A stretch of 64,000 nt of DNA from Nautilus pompilius (GCA_018389105.1 JACATO010000591.1:1474501-1538500); one strand, 5' to 3'. Counted from the first letter of the stretch, positions 47,801 to 62,426 are shown. Numbers and translations are program-made. The notes: a model not told the origin generated them from the letters alone.

Positions 47801-50800
47801 CTGTGCCACTGGTTAAATATTTATATTTGTAGGTCTTTTTTGTTATGCTGAACTTACACCACTTCTACAGCTCTCTCTCTCTTGTAGACCTAATTGATAT
47901 CTTATTCTCTAAGTATCTGTGGTCACCATGTCATTAGAGCCACTAGTGAATGAAAGAGTGTAAAATTTTTGAAAAAATAAGTTAGTTCTGTGTTGTAGTT
48001 ATTATATGCCTCTAGCATTAAACTGAGTACAGAAATTTCTGTACTTTTCAACAGTCTACTATGAAAAGCTGTACTTAAGTACAAATTATCTTTTCAGAAT
48101 TCTGTGTAGGAAGTGTAATGCTGGTTGATAAGTACAAATAACTATGAAAAATCATGTCAGTTCTGTGAGGGATGAAAATGATAATTATACAAGATTGTTT
48201 ATATAAATATATTTTTAAAAACATTTATGCTTACTTCCTAGAATGTCTAAAAGTTTGACTTTATAAATTCAATTTCTTAAAATTTCTATAGCATTAATTC
48301 TTTGTGTATTTGGCCATTGAAAAGCTGTGTTTTTGTCATTTTTTTTGTAAGCGTATTATTAGGTAAAAGTAAAGGATCTATTCATGAAGATTATCTAATT
48401 ATCATAGATAAAGTATTCATAATCTATTTCTTAGTCTAAGGGAATAATCTTGTCCATAATTAATCATCTGAAACTCAGCTGAGTTATCTTGCATTATACT
48501 TTCAACAACTCTGGTTTCTTCTCAGGTAATACACTTGGTCTTAATTTTATTTCCTGTCTACACCTATAACTACGAGATCATGCAACTTCTTATTAAATTC
48601 TACTAAATTATTCATCTCTCCATTCCTGTCTAGCAGTTACATCTAGGTTACTTAGTTCTTGTGAAGAACAACAGAGTATTGCATGAAAGTCTCTCTAACT
48701 TTTCACTCAATATTATGACCATCAGCATTCTTAACTTCAGCTGTTTTCAAATATAAAATCATATATGCAATTATTGACATTCACACACTGCCTTAGTTAT
48801 TTACTTATAATTTAGCTTCTGGTTCTGTTATTTTACCATCTTATACATAGAGTTTCTTAGAACTTAGATACCCTTCTGGCTTAACTAACCTACTACTAAT
48901 CATGCCACTGGGTAATCTGCTTTCTTTCAATATGGATACTGCTTTATCTGCTTATAATCTTTTCTTTGGATATATCTTTCTTTGCGATTTAATCTCTGAC
49001 ATTGTTCCCTCACATTCCAGTTTTATTTATTCCCTTATTACATCACTAGTGTATGACCACATCAAAACTTGATCTTTTCATCTTATTTCTTTATTTTAAC
49101 AAGTGATAACTGTTCCTCTTTTATATGTGGTTTCTAAAGTTTTCATCCTCGGTTCTAAATCTATCCTATGAATTTGACTTATTTTACCTATTTTGGCCTA
49201 TAATTGTTTGCATTTTTTATCTACTCTTATTAACAGTGTAGACATTTAAAAAGTCTCTCAGCTGAATGTGTTAAGATTTTAACACTTTGCCACATGCTCC
49301 TCAAATTTAAAGTGATGAATTTTAAATCCTTTTCTTTTCTTATTTTAAATCACATTGTGACTATATCACACTTAAATAAATTTACTAGTGCTTACAATTA
49401 GATGTATGGACTTTCTGACATCATAAACTTATAAAAGTTTATTTTCAAACATTTTTCACACAAGAATTTTTCATTAAAATATCTTTCTTTTTGTCTGAAT
49501 TATTTCATTGTCAAGTTCACAATTATGTGCTTGTGTGTGATGGACAGAAAGAATTTTAGGAAGTGATGATTAGATACCAGATATTATTATTATATTTTTT
49601 TTTTAGTAATATAATTGTGAATGAGTGAAGTAAATTACCTGCGAGTGGCAGTATTAATCAATTTACGAATTGAATTGATGGCTATTTCTTTTCTCTGAGG
49701 TGGAGGGGTCTTTCAGTACCTATGATTGCTGCTTGCCTTTTTATAACTAACTGGCAATCTGACCAGAAGATTTTTCTGGACAATCTTGTTAACTTTTCAA
49801 AATTGTTGATATCTCTGTTCTATGTAAAACTGCTTAGAATATTTATTTATATTTACAAGCTTCATGACCTCATGATATTTTATCACAGTCTTCCATTAGA
49901 TACAGAAGTCTGTTAAACATTCTCCTTGGCAGTACCTGTCTGGTGTTGGCATGAATGTGGTAAAACATTGCTGATTCATTGAGACGCAACAGATTCTGGA
50001 CAAAATAAATTAAGTTACAATGGTTTGGTATAACAAATGAATTGCACTAGTTTATTAATGTTGTCATTTTGGATATTTAATTTGGTGCATGTGTATGCTG
50101 GTGGACTGAGCTCCTAAGGATCTTCCTTTTATGGTGCTGATCAGATATGTTTACATGTGGTGGGGGAAGCAGCTTTTATTATGCTTGCTTGCTTAAGTTA
50201 AGAAAATCAGTGTATGGAATGCAGCACTAATTTCTTTTATTTAGAAAATTTGTGCAAATGCTAAATAATGAAACCCATAATTTGATCAGTTATTTATTGG
50301 CATTGATAAATCAATGAAGTTTCCTCAAATTCTGTTTATGTGGCCCTTTTGTTTTCACTTTCATTTTTTTTATTCAGCCCTGAAGGTTAAATAAATTAGT
50401 TTGAATATAATTGAATGAGAAAAAATATATTTTGTATAGTTGTTGCATACATTTTTATTGTTGTTAAATCTGCTTAAGTATAAGTGATTTTGATCTGCTA
50501 TGTAAATCTGTAACATTTGTTTTTAATGACTTAATATTAATTTCCTGTAATCAACTTCAACTTCGGTAAGCCCAACTGGAATATTGAAACTCATTTTAAA
50601 AAGTTTAAAAATAACAAATACATGCCATTTTTTTAAAAAAAAATTAAAATATACAAAACACTTAATTAGTGGTGTAATTAATTTTGTAATTAACATCTTA
50701 TAGGGGCAAAATTTATCCTGTTACATGGTGATAATCCATAGAACACACCTAACCTGGTGTTCATTATTAACAACATAAAGAAGTAGATGGTACTTTAGAA

Positions 50801-50859
50801 ATGCTAGATTGGCCAGCAAGCACATAGCTGTGATATGTTCACTATTAACCCTCCTGTAT

Positions 50860-51120
50860 ACCATCTTGGGCACATTTTCATTTTACCCACTCCCTTCAAA
50901 TCTGTATTACTGTATGCAGATGGAGCCACAGGCACTACATTCCATAGTGTCTTCCTTATACTTCTTTGTAATGATAATAAATTGGTATTGATCCAATCTC
51001 ACATGTTTTGCATTATGAGTGTGTTGATTAAATATACATCTAGTTCAACAAAAATGCTGACCCCCCAGTGGTATAAATAAAATAAAGATTGAGGTGGCAT
51101 TCAGAGGATTAAACAAATAT
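50860..51120 (+). repeat. Dispersed repeat family R, copy 6 (longest)
   Basis: It contains CTTCAAATCTGTATTACTGT, CTTTGTAATGATAATAAATT, CATGTTTTGCATTATGAGTG, then GATTAAATATACATCTAGTT. It ends with CAGTGGTATAAATAAAATAA and ATTCAGAGGATTAAAC. Its ends match parts of copies 1 and 3 that the other copies lack, so it may approximate the full-length unit. Confidence 0.65.
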
Positions 51121-54100
51121 GGTGGTATGTAGACAGTAGCATGGTTATGGGAAGACTGGAGGAAAATTTCCTCTCCCTTCCTGGATATTTGTGGGAAAAA
51201 ATAAATTAGGAAATTTAAGGATTTTAAAAATCTCCATTTATTGTAATTTACTTGTCACTACCATGATTTTATTTTTTCTTTCTTTATGTACTTGGTTACA
51301 CAGAGAAGTAAAATATTCAATCCTTGTTACAACTATAATGAGCAATTAATTATTACTGGTGTATAATTTACAAAATTTAAAATGCAAATGTGAACTGTAA
51401 GAGTAACAAATTACAATAAATAACAAAGCTTGGATGTTTGCATATAAGTATTTAGGCTGCTGCATGCCTTTGAGCCACACATGGTTATGTCTGAATAACA
51501 TTACATGATGTCATTAGCACAGTTGTTGAAGCACTGTGCATAGTGAATAACTCAAACTTTTAGACCCTTTCATAGTCTAAGCTACCCTGTATTTTTAACT
51601 CTCCGATTATTTGTAATATCATTATTAGGCTGCCTAAACTTAAAAGGCAAAAACTTGAATGTTTTGTTTGAATAAAACAACGTAAACAAGTTGTTTGAAA
51701 ATGTTTAGTGATGCATCATATTTTATGAACTCAACTTTCAGAAAAATTCAAATGTTTTGCCCTGCCCACCTGTAAAATATCTAGCTTTACTACTATATGT
51801 AAAACAAAAAAAAATGGGCAGAAACAAATTTAAAAAAACAAACAATCAGACCAAGGCCAAAATGTATGTACCAAACAAAGGGTAAAATGCAAAATATCAA
51901 TTAATAGCAATTACTAACTAATTTAAATTACTGTTATCTGTTAAAAACTCCTTTCCTGCTTTTTCATTTTATAGTAATTTTTGTATATTGATGCTGCTAC
52001 TCTTCGTTCTTCAACTCCTCTTGCCATTCATTGTGTGAATAAATACTGTAAGCGTGGAATGGCAAGGATATATCCCATGCCTTTTATATCTCAGATTTCC
52101 TGAGACTTCTTGGAGAAGCTTTGCTCAAACTAATTGGATCTCTTAAAAAGAATCACAAAGAATGATATAGAAGATAAATTCTCTTGCCTTATTAGTTTTT
52201 TTTTTTTTTTTTTAAATTTTGGACTAAACATGTTTTATATTAGTACTTTTAAAAAAAGGTAAAGCACATTCTTTTTGAGAGGTGTGTATGTCTGAAGGGT
52301 TCAAAAGATGTAGTTTAACTACAAGAGTCTAAAGCTGCTGACTGATACAAGCTATGTTTGTTTTATTTATCTGGCATAAAAGAATAATACTACTTGATCA
52401 GTGATAACTGCCTTGTTCAATGAGCTCGGTTCACACATGGCTCAAACCTCAATTTTAAGATTAGTTTTTGTATGTTGAGACATTAAGACATTTGATGCCA
52501 TTGATGCAAAGTTTTATATTAGTTGATTTTAGTTCAGATATAATCTAAATGTACTAAAACTAGATGGTTACATTGGGCATTTCCCATCACATTATTATTA
52601 GTAACTGAATTTTGCAGGTTCAACAAAACATCTACTGCAATTTAATATCATTGTTCTCTGAAATAGTCTCATCTGGACGAAACCCTAGTGATAGTAACAG
52701 GGAAAGAAATAAAAAAGTAGGTTGATTAATTTGCTTAGTTATTAATAATGTGATCGAAATACCTGATAAACAAATGGACTACAAAATTTTAATTGAACAT
52801 TAATTTCTTTCTGCATGGTTGTTTTCATGTAAGCCATATGACTACTATATAAAGTATGATGGTGGCTGCTGCATTGTATTTCACACACAGATACTACTGT
52901 TAGCAAAGTGATAGTAGTGCAACTAATAGGTACTGTGAACACCAACAGAGTGTTATAATGAAATAGATCTCATTTCAACTGTTCTGCATAAATCTAAATA
53001 AGATAAATTGTATTGCCACACAGTAGATAATGAAACTGGAATCTTGTGTTTACTCACCAGAACTATTAAAATGAAGACATCAGAAACCATATGAAATATC
53101 TAGCTTTTGTTGATAGAAACTCAGCAATGTCTGTAATCTGATGTGCAGAAACTGACCTGAAACTAGAATTTGTTAATTCTCCAAGTTTAGAAACCAGAGA
53201 TTTTGCACAGTGAGAAGTCCTTATCTGAAAATTTAGTTAGGCCCATTGTAGTATGCAATCCATGCTTATAGTACCCAATATCTTGTCAAGGATATTGATA
53301 CTTTAGAAAATGTTAAAAATTGTTAGATGATTTATGCTCTTGGATATTTGTAACTTTTAACAAAAATAAAACTTTCTAGTTTTGTGTAGCAATTTTTTCC
53401 ATATTATAAGCAAGGGGTCATTATCTAAAATACCTCTGAAACATTTGAGTATCATGGTGAATTTTGTATTTTAGCAGTAGAGAAAGAAACAAATGAAGTA
53501 TTCAACCTATACTATGTACTTAGAAGCAATCAATTTCCTAGTGTCTTATAGTCAATACATTGAGCAGTTGTTAATGGAAATGTAGGATCAAGTGCTAAGT
53601 TCTTTGGAAGTGATGAGGTCCATGAGGCATAGGAATGGTAATGCTTCTTCAAGATTAAATGTAATGCTACACTGTTTTTTACTAAGGTTTCAATGTACAG
53701 AAGAAAAAAAAAAGTAAAATAATTTTTTCTATTTTTTTAAATAACTTCTAATAACTGATCGGGAGATTGATGTAGTTTTTAAAAACTTATTTATTGAGCT
53801 ATGAATGGAAAAACTTCTCTACCGTTTTTTTTTTCTTTGTTTTTAAATTGCGTGTTTTTGTAATGTCTGCCCCCCCTCTGTTTGTTCTTCCAAACTAAAC
53901 TTTTTAAGAATGAATGATAAGTATAGTTAAAATATGACTGTATGCAGCACATTCAGTGTTTTTGACCTGGAAATTAGGTTGTGTCATCATATAAAGAGTA
54001 AACATTACATATGAAAATACACAGAGTTAAAGCATTTAAGGAAACTAGAAAAACTCCACAGTCAGATGTTATAATTTGTCATCATACATATGGAACTTCA

Positions 54101-57100
54101 CAAACATACCCCTAAACACCGCACAACACCAAAAAAAAAAGTAAAGAAATCATTTTCTGTAAGTTTCTTAATTTCTTTAACAAAATACTCGTGTTTCAGT
54201 TATTTATAACTTCAGTGTAAGTGGTACATTGTTGAAAAGTGTAAATGTTTGGTTTAAAAAATGCATGCTTACAACAGGTCTGCGTGTTGTTGCTTACATG
54301 ATCAGGTCTGTCTGTGTTGTTGCTGTGCTCACAGGATCAAATCTTTGTATTGTTCCTTTTTTCTGAAGTAAATTAATGAATTGGGTGTTCACATTTTCTG
54401 AGTTCTTTGTAAATATTTGATGGAGAGGTGATTTAAATCTGGTCAATTAGCTGGATCAAATCAGAATTAGAGAGAATTTTTCTAGTTTCCTACTCTTTTG
54501 CAATGTACAAAACAGTCAGAAAGGTAAAATAATTTTATTTTCTATTTTTAATAGAACCTAAATATTTCTTTAGATAAAAAGTAATAAATTATATACTGAA
54601 ATTAATCCACAAACATTATCAGGCAGATTTTCTACAATGGAATTATTTTCAAATGTCTCATATAGCTCAGACTGACTGGATTTGTTCTGTTTCTAGCACT
54701 TACAATCTTTCTGAACAAAACTGATAATTCACTTGAAGCAGCTCTCATCACTACTAGATTTGTCAGAATAATTTGGTTCTTCCAAAGTGCTTGCCACATC
54801 AATAGCCATGTTGCTTCTGAATAAAATCTCTGTTTATATCAGCTTTCCATTCAGATATTACTAAAAAATGTTGCTTAGAAATTATTTTAAATACATTACT
54901 TACTAGTAACTTTTAATAAAATTTACTGAATATATGTAATTAATATATACTTGGGATGTCCAAATGAAATCCAACTGAAACAGCATTGGTGTAATGGTAT
55001 CTGACTGATTTCCATTTGAATGTTCCTAGTGTGTATGTGTATATATATTTTAATGTTACCACGGAACTTTAAAAATTGCTTATTTCTGTACTTGTGAAAT
55101 AGATAACTTGGATTGGTGTATTTAGAATGTACAATAGCATTAATAATTTTTTACAATGTTTAAAATTTCATGAAATAGTTTCAACAGTGGCACCAGTTTA
55201 GCAAAGTCTTAGATGGTGGGGCCAAACTTCATACTGAGGCCTAGTGGTGATGCTAAAATTTTGGGCAGAAGGGAGGAAACATAACTAAAAAAATGTTCCA
55301 CAAGGTCTTCAAAAGAGAAAGTGGTTATGTTCACATGGTTACTCAGTAGGTAGTGGTCCTTCACGTTGATGGCAGCAATTAACTCAGTAGCCATGCATTG
55401 CATTAAAAAACATGAAAAAAAAGAAAAAGTGTATGACTTTAAATGCTTAAAAATATGATAGGTAATGCACACACAATGCATAACAAGAAAAGAGAGAAGG
55501 GTACAGTTTTGAGAAATAACTCAAGAAGTTTACTGATACAATCTAGAAATTGCATTGCATTTGAGAGGAAAAATAAAAGGGTGAAATACAGATAAAACAA
55601 AAGTAGCAATCACTATATTTCTACACTACTCAACAATCAAGGAGGATCAAATCCATGTTCACTAATGAAAATTTGTTTTGAAAGCTTAGATGATAAATTA
55701 AAGAAAATTTGTATAATAATAATGAGGATCATCTAATTTGTCTATCTTTCTCTCTTTATTATTTTTATTTATTTGGGGAAAAAACTAATTTTGTTTATTT
55801 TTCTTTTCAAACCCTAGGGTGGTGAATGATCCTTTTCTCTGCTAATTGGCATATCTCTTTTCAGATTCAGTTTTAAAAAATTGTTTTATGAAAATAGTGT
55901 ATGTGAAGAGCTGAGTTTTTAGCAACTTTATAAAAAAAAAACAAAAAATCATTTTCATTTAAACTTCAATCCTGACACAAGAGAAATAGTATTTTGTCAG
56001 TCTATTTTTATGAAATGAATACATTATTACCATATACTTTCTTTACCAGCAAATGATGTGTATGTTGTGAACCAATTCCAATATAATTAAGTTATTGCAT
56101 TTTAAAATTTATTTTGTGGCATCATGCATCAAAATATTATTGAATATGGCTACATTTTTCTTTATTGTCTAGTGCACAAATGTCTGTAATTGTTTTACAC
56201 TCAAATATGACTTTGTTTCATTATCCCTATCTTATTCAGTTCCACACAGTTTTGAACAATGGCTAAAATGTCTAATTTCTCACTGTTGTAGTGGATACAG
56301 AGATGTCTCATCTGCAGTTTCCATGATGACATCATTATAGGAATCTTTGGTAAACATTTTTGAATTAGCATTTGATAAGTAGCAATATTATTCATGTTAG
56401 AGTTTATTGCTAGAGAGCACACAGTATGTATTTGCAAATATTTGAGTTTATCTAAAAATATTATCTTTTATTTATTAATCTTTAGAGTGGTAATGAACAA
56501 ACTATGACATACAGTAATTATAAACTCATAACAAATGAACTTTGGAATTTGATAGATCACATTATTATGAGAGAAAAATTAATTATTAAAACTATAATAC
56601 CACATACCTTAACAGACAAAGTCTTAAACACGTTAGACTCATTTATTTTATTTAAATTAAATACAACAATTTGTTTCCAAAATTATGAAAATCTGCAGTA
56701 ATTAAGATATTCATAAGAATTCTACAAAGCATAGGAAAAACAGGAAGCTAGAAAAGAATATGCATCAGGGGTAGATCTACACTGACTACCTTTCTAAATT
56801 TGAAAGAAAAATAAAACAAAACAACAAAACATCTTTAAAATGCTGTGCACTATCAATGTATGTTATTTACTCCTTATTTAGCAAATTTATGAAGAGTTAA
56901 ATGACATACATGTTTATCCAGATAAATCAGACAAAAAATCATTTAGTTTATCTTGTTCAATATACTGAATTCACTGTGTGTACAATAACCTTGGTGGTAT
57001 TGTCCGTGTTAAAGGTACTATTATTCTGATTCTCTTCACCACCATTTAGAAGACAGTCCAGATCCATCCTTGTATGGGGTACATGGTAAATATGACTTAA

Positions 57101-57604
57101 AAGAAAGTTTAGAAAAAAATTAAAATCTGTAGAAGATATTCATTTTTAAATATAAATTTGGTTTTGACACTTAAATATAGAAGTAATTCTAATGGCATGA
57201 ATTTATTTCAGAAAAATGTGGTGAAAAAATCAAGTTTTAAAATGAGTAAATTTATTAGATGATTGTAACACTGACATTTATGATCGTTTTCTATAAAAAA
57301 AATTTACATGCAACAAAGTTCAGACTACATGAGAAAATCTACTTGCTTTCCTAGAAGTGAGGTGTTTTATTTTTTGATTTTCAAGTTTTTAATTTTGGTT
57401 GATTCATAAACTGACTAAAAAAAATTAATAAATAAATAGAATGTCTAACTGATGAGTTTGAACAGCTTCAGAATTTTTAATAATTTGTACTTACTCATTA
57501 GATGGTAATCTTTTAATTGGTATTCCAAGGTCTCAGTAGAAATTCTCTCCATAATTTGAAAGTGTTTATAGGTAATTCATTAGGAAAAAAGTACAGTTTT
57601 TCAT

Positions 57605-58726
57605 TTAGGTTACAAAAAGGTCTTTATGATACTGCTGTTCAAAAGTTTGGAAAAAAAATATATTTACATTAAAATAAGCATTAGATTCATGCACATTTTT
57701 TTTAGGCTGCTTGCAATGTTAACTGATAATCTGGTGAATAGACTGGGTAAAGGAGAAATTAATACCCCATGTTCAGTTCTGAAGAGTCATTTTTACAACA
57801 GGAGGATGAGCATTATCATGGAGCAGGATTGGGCCTCTTTGATTCACTAATGTTCTCTGTCATCGGGAGAGTTTCTGATGAACATTTAATTCACAACAGT
57901 ACCTTTCAGCTGTGATGGTTTTCCCAGGTTGCCAGAAGTTATAGTGGATGACACCAATTGCAGTCCACCAGACAGTGATCATTGACCTCCTTTGGGTGGA
58001 GGCTGGGTTTTGCAATGTGGTTAGATGCCTTGTCTCTCTCGAGCCACTTTGCTGATCATTTGTGATTGTTGTAAAGGATCCATTTTCCATCACGTAATGA
58101 TTCAGTCAAGAAATGGATTGTTTTTGTTTGTTATGACAAGCAAAGAGCAGATCTTCAATCGATGTTTTTTTGTTGTTGTTCATTCCACATGTTAAGCCTT
58201 TTTCACCTGCCAATTGTGTCATGATGCTGGGAAACAGTTGCATGCTTATGTCAAACTCTCCAGAAATTTCTCGCACTGTTTTTCTTGGACTGGCTTCATC
58301 TGAGGCTTTCAGACGGTCATCATCACAGCTGGAAGGATGTCTGCTACATCCTTATCATCTTCGAGGCTCACATCTGACCAAAACTTTGCAAACCATTGTT
58401 GTACTTTGTGCTCATTTGCTGTGTCCTCACCCACTGCCTGCTTAATGTCATGAGTTGCCTCGCTCGCTTTGTGGCCTGGTTTGAACTTGTGAAGCAAAAT
58501 GGCACGAAAAACTTTTCAATCCATGCTTCACTCAGAACCCTGAAACAAATATCCATTTTATGATTTTTAAAAAAGGTAAGTTTTTCATAATGTATTCCAA
58601 AACACAAACTAAAAAAATTATATATAACTTATTTACATCCCCCTTCACAAGCATGCAAAAAAAATGAACTTCAAATTAGCATAATATAAAAAGCGACAAA
58701 ACTTTTGTAATGTTGTAATGACCTAA
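57605..58726 (-). mobile_element. Mariner element relic with broken transposase
   Basis: The tips TTAGGTTACAAAAAGG (left) and, as reverse complement at the right, TTAGGTCATTACAACATTAC resemble mariner ends. On the minus strand the transposase begins at 58497 with MLHKFKPGHKASEATHDIKQ, then TANEHKVQQWFAKFWS and SLEDD. Later, around 57860-58090, come MITVWWTAIGVIHYNF and PGKTITAERYCCEL. Near 57800-57840 is GPILLHDNAHP with the second catalytic D. The middle is shortened and frames change, so it is inactive. It is recognisably of the mariner (SETMAR-like) group. Confidence 0.85.
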
Positions 58727-58742
58727 TACAATGCGAAACTAA

Positions 58743-58812
58743 GCTAGTCATGACCAGGATTCAAACTCAAGAACTCAGCCATCTGATAGTCTACCACTGC
58801 ATCATCCCATGC
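58743..58812 (-). mobile_element. tRNA-like SINE head or tRNA pseudogene
   Basis: The reverse complement has an A-box-like TGATGCAGTGGTAGACTATC and a B-box-like TTGAGTTTGAATCCTGGTC, spaced as in a tRNA. No SINE body is seen, because the mariner tip begins 16 bases further on. It may be a SINE truncated by that insertion. Confidence 0.6.
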
Positions 58813-59807
58813 ACACATTACAAACAAAATCTAGTGTAATGAAATGCAAAATAACCCACAAACATGATACAAACTACAAATAATTTATGTCAAAAATGCA
58901 TCTTTTTGTTCAAATTCTTACTGTGTTTGTTGTTTGTTTCTTTTATATATATGAAATTGTATTTATAACTGTAACATCCAAACTTATTTCCACAAAATGA
59001 CATCTGGAGAAACCTGTATTTAATGTTGCTAGATTAGAGACTCCTACTGCAATATAAATTCATACTTTCTTCAGTTAAGGTTTCTATTAATTAGTGGTCA
59101 CCTACGCAGTTTTTCTTTACTTTCTCCTTTCATAGAACTGACTTGACTTGTGGCACTTTTATTTTCTTTCTTTTCTTTTGGTTGGTTTCCAATAAATTTT
59201 TTTTAGATTTGTTTTTGTCTATAACCTTTCTAATCATTTATACTTCTTTTCTTTGGGAGGGGAGGCAGTAACAAGGTATTTTTAACTTTATATAATTACA
59301 GTAATGCCTCAATATATGAAATAGATGCATTCTTGGAGGTTTTTTAGTATATTGAATAATAATTTTAAGTACTATCAGGATGCATTCCTAGCCTCTGTAA
59401 CTTAACAATACAGTCAGCACCTCCTAACTTAACATTCATATAAACAAAGACCATTTATATTGAAATTAATAACTTATTTTTTACTGTCATAATTTTAATT
59501 AAAAATAATATATTTACTCCTACCAGTGTAGTTATAGGTGTAGCCATCATGTTTCATTGTCTAAAAAACATCTTAGGTATGTAACTAAGGAGTAAGAGAG
59601 GATGGAAATTATTTGTGTGGAGAGCTGACACGATCCATCTATGATGACAACATAGGTTGCAGCCTGCCTTCCTTCATTGATAGAGAAGAGCGTCAATCTA
59701 TAAAGAAGTCATCAAGTGTGGACTGTTTTGTTTCCTCCTGCTTCTCACTAAGAATGACATCTGAGCAGTTGGTCATCTAACAGCCTCCTTGATGGCACTG
59801 CGTTGTT

Positions 59808-61380
59808 TCAAATTTGGATCATGTACTGAAAGCATTTACAGCGCGCTAGAAATTTAATTTTAAGCTTCGGAAGAACTTTGGTTGTAAGGTTTCTCAACAA
59901 TCTCTTAAACAGCGTCATCATCTTTTTCTGCAACTCGATGTTCGTCATGTTCGATGCATTGACTTCACTAAATCCAGCATCATTAGCCAGCTCGACAATT
60001 TTGTTGTTGACTGCCTGGACATTATCTTCGAAGCCTGCAAAGTCTTGGACTGCTTCAGGCCATACCTTTCTCCACACACCATTTAAACACTTGGTGTAAA
60101 CTTCATCCCGGGCTGGGCCAATATTTCCAATGATCTTCATGATGTTGAAGATCTTCAAATAGTCTGTAATGGTCTGTTTATCCTTTCCATCAGTCAGTTG
60201 AGACATTGTTTTTCTGTGATAATATGCCTTGAAGACAGCAATGACTCACTGGTCCATTGGTTGAAGGAGTGATGTTGTGCTAGTTGGTAATAAACAACTT
60301 CTATTTTGAGAAAAGACTGCTGATTATCGATGTTTTGTGGGTAACCTGGGGCATTATACAGCAATAACAATGCCCCTTTTTTCTAATCCTTCTTTCTCTC
60401 AATATGCCAACACACTAGAATAAAAACTAGGCATAAACCTCTGTTGAAACGCCTTTCAGTTGGATCTCCAGATGACAAGAAGATTCTCTTTTGAATATCC
60501 CTTCAACGTTCGTGGGTTTTCCGAATGGTGGACCAGAAGTAGTGTTAATCTGTCATTGGCGGCTTTAAATCCAGATGCTATCCTTTCATCTTTGGATATA
60601 AAAGTGCAATAAGGCATACATTTTCAATAAAGGCCAGTCTCATCAAAGTTAAAAACTAATTCTGGGGGGTGCGTTTACCTTCTTTAACTATGTCCTTCAA
60701 CCTTTGAGGAAATTCAGCTGCTGCCTGTTCATCTGCACTAGCTCCTTCACCAGTTATACAAATGCAATGAAAGTTGCTTTGTCGCTTAAATTCATCCAAT
60801 CCCTATAAGCTGCGAATGCCTCAGACTCTGTGCCTTCATCTTTATCCTTCAAAATTTCTAGATCGCCTTTTCCATTATCAAAACAGAACTTAAATGCAAA
60901 GTTTGCTGGTTCTTATCTTCGACACACATTGTTAGCATTCTCTCCATCTTCTTCATATGTAAATTTCCTCTATGAGTTAACTTCGAAGCAGTTAAAGTAG
61001 TGGCAGACCGATCAACACTTTTGATTTTATCAGCATTATTCAGGATTGTTTTAATTTGAGAGCCAGATAAACCAAAATGCTTACCAACATCCACCTAACG
61101 CTCACCAGCTTTGATTCAACAAATGACTTCCAGCTTCTGCTCTAAGGTACCATCTTGCCTTGATCTTCTAGCTGCTCTAACACCATCACTTGATTTCCTT
61201 TGCACAGACGTATTTCGTATAAATTCACCCAATGTTTGTTTCATAATAAAAGTAAATTTTTGAAAGATGAACATTTGATAATAACGCAAAATAACAGCAA
61301 CACTGCAATTCACACTAACGAAAATGGCAGGAGGAAGGCAACTAAAAACAGTTTGAGAGCAACAAGCTGTAGTGAGCAAG
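59808..61380 (-). pseudogene. Tigger-C transposase relic
   Basis: From the N-terminus on the minus strand: a charged start with RKSSDGVRAARRSRQDGTLE and QKLEVIC. Next is the helix-turn-helix VDVGKHFGLSGSQIKTILNN followed by ADKIKSV, then MKKMERMLTMCVEDKNQQ (the CENPB-type region). The DDE part, between 60200 and 60860, is shot through with stops and frameshifts; LLLYNAPGYPQNIDN is readable near 60330-60370. The C-terminal part begins MSQLTDGKDKQTITDYLKIF, with VWRKVWPEAVQDFAGFED and a tail FKRLLRNL. Overall it is a TIGD1-like gene and clearly inactive. Confidence 0.8.
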
Positions 61381-61654
61381 TTAGTAAGCGTGCAATTATG
61401 ACAGAAGGGTCACTTGATAATTAGGCTTCATCCCATAAAGCTAGAGCAGGATGACTTATTGGAAATATTAAAATTCTGTCATATCTTCATTTGAAACTAC
61501 GATTCTCAGTGACAGTTACTTGATTTTTATAAAATACAATTTCGGTGTATTTATTTATTATTTTACTTTGTCTATCTTTCTGTGTATAATAATGGTAAAA
61601 AATTAAGTTTGTTATACTGAAACTTTGTATATTGAATATTTGCATATCAAAGTA

Positions 61655-62426
61655 CAGACAGTTGTTGACTTACGACTGCGTTCCATTCTGACCGACCAGT
61701 TGTAAGTCGAATTGGACGTAAGTCTGACCGGTATATCTATAGATTCCCCATTACCATATGTATAGTACTGTATAATAAAGATATCTCATCCTTAAGTCAT
61801 ATTGTTTCTTTTCTATCCTTTTTACCATCATTCTTTGCACATTGTTTAGATTTTCTATCAATTTCTTTGTAAATTATTTTTAGTAAAACCTTTCATTATC
61901 TTTTTTAGATGTGTATTTAGATATTTTTTTATCATTTTATATTTTAACTGTTATATTTTTTTATTTTTATATTTGATAGGTTTAAATCAAACACTGTGCA
62001 GACTACAATTGGTTTAATATTTGCAAAGCATACAAAAATACACAAAATACAAAATACATACAGTACAAAAAATAGAAAATATTCTTTTGACCGCTTGTGT
62101 TTGGCTGAGGATCATCGATGTTGTCATCATGGGCGGTGCTAGGGGTAGGCATAGACAAAGGCATTTTCCTCTTGGTACACATCGTAGAGGGCTTAGGGGG
62201 TATTGCAATATAAATAAATGTAAATGAAACTGATATACAGAGATAAATATAGACGAAACCGATGCTGGTGAACGACTGAGCGCGGGAAGATGAGCATTGC
62301 CAGCCACGGTGCTGAAACTATCATATGCCAAGCTATCTTGGGCTGGGCAACACTACCAGATGTGTGGTCGCGGTTGTAAAGTTGAACAATTGTAAGTCGC
62401 ATAGGTCTTAAGTCAACGACTGTCTG
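61655..62426. mobile_element. 772-bp Tigger-type non-autonomous element
   Basis: The left tip CAGACAGTTGTTGACTTACG and right tip (reverse complement) CAGACAGTCGTTGACTTAAG are flanked by TA (61653-61654 and 62427-62428). A second inverted block, (T)TGTAAGTCG, follows inside each end (61690-61699 and 62389-62399). No complete transposase is present. A minus-strand stretch near 62095-62165 reads MPLSMPTPSTAHDDNIDDPQ, which may be the tail of a deleted transposase gene. It is inserted eight bases inside the right tip of Tigger-C. Confidence 0.88.

Noticed and set aside
54955-55060. tRNA-like GGTGTAATGGTAT stretch with an imperfect inverted repeat
   Set aside because: No B box, and the inverted repeat is weak.
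55189-55481. CAGTGGCACCAG resembling a hAT tip, with an open frame on the minus strand
   Set aside because: No matching second tip or duplication was found, and the frame has no recognised motif.
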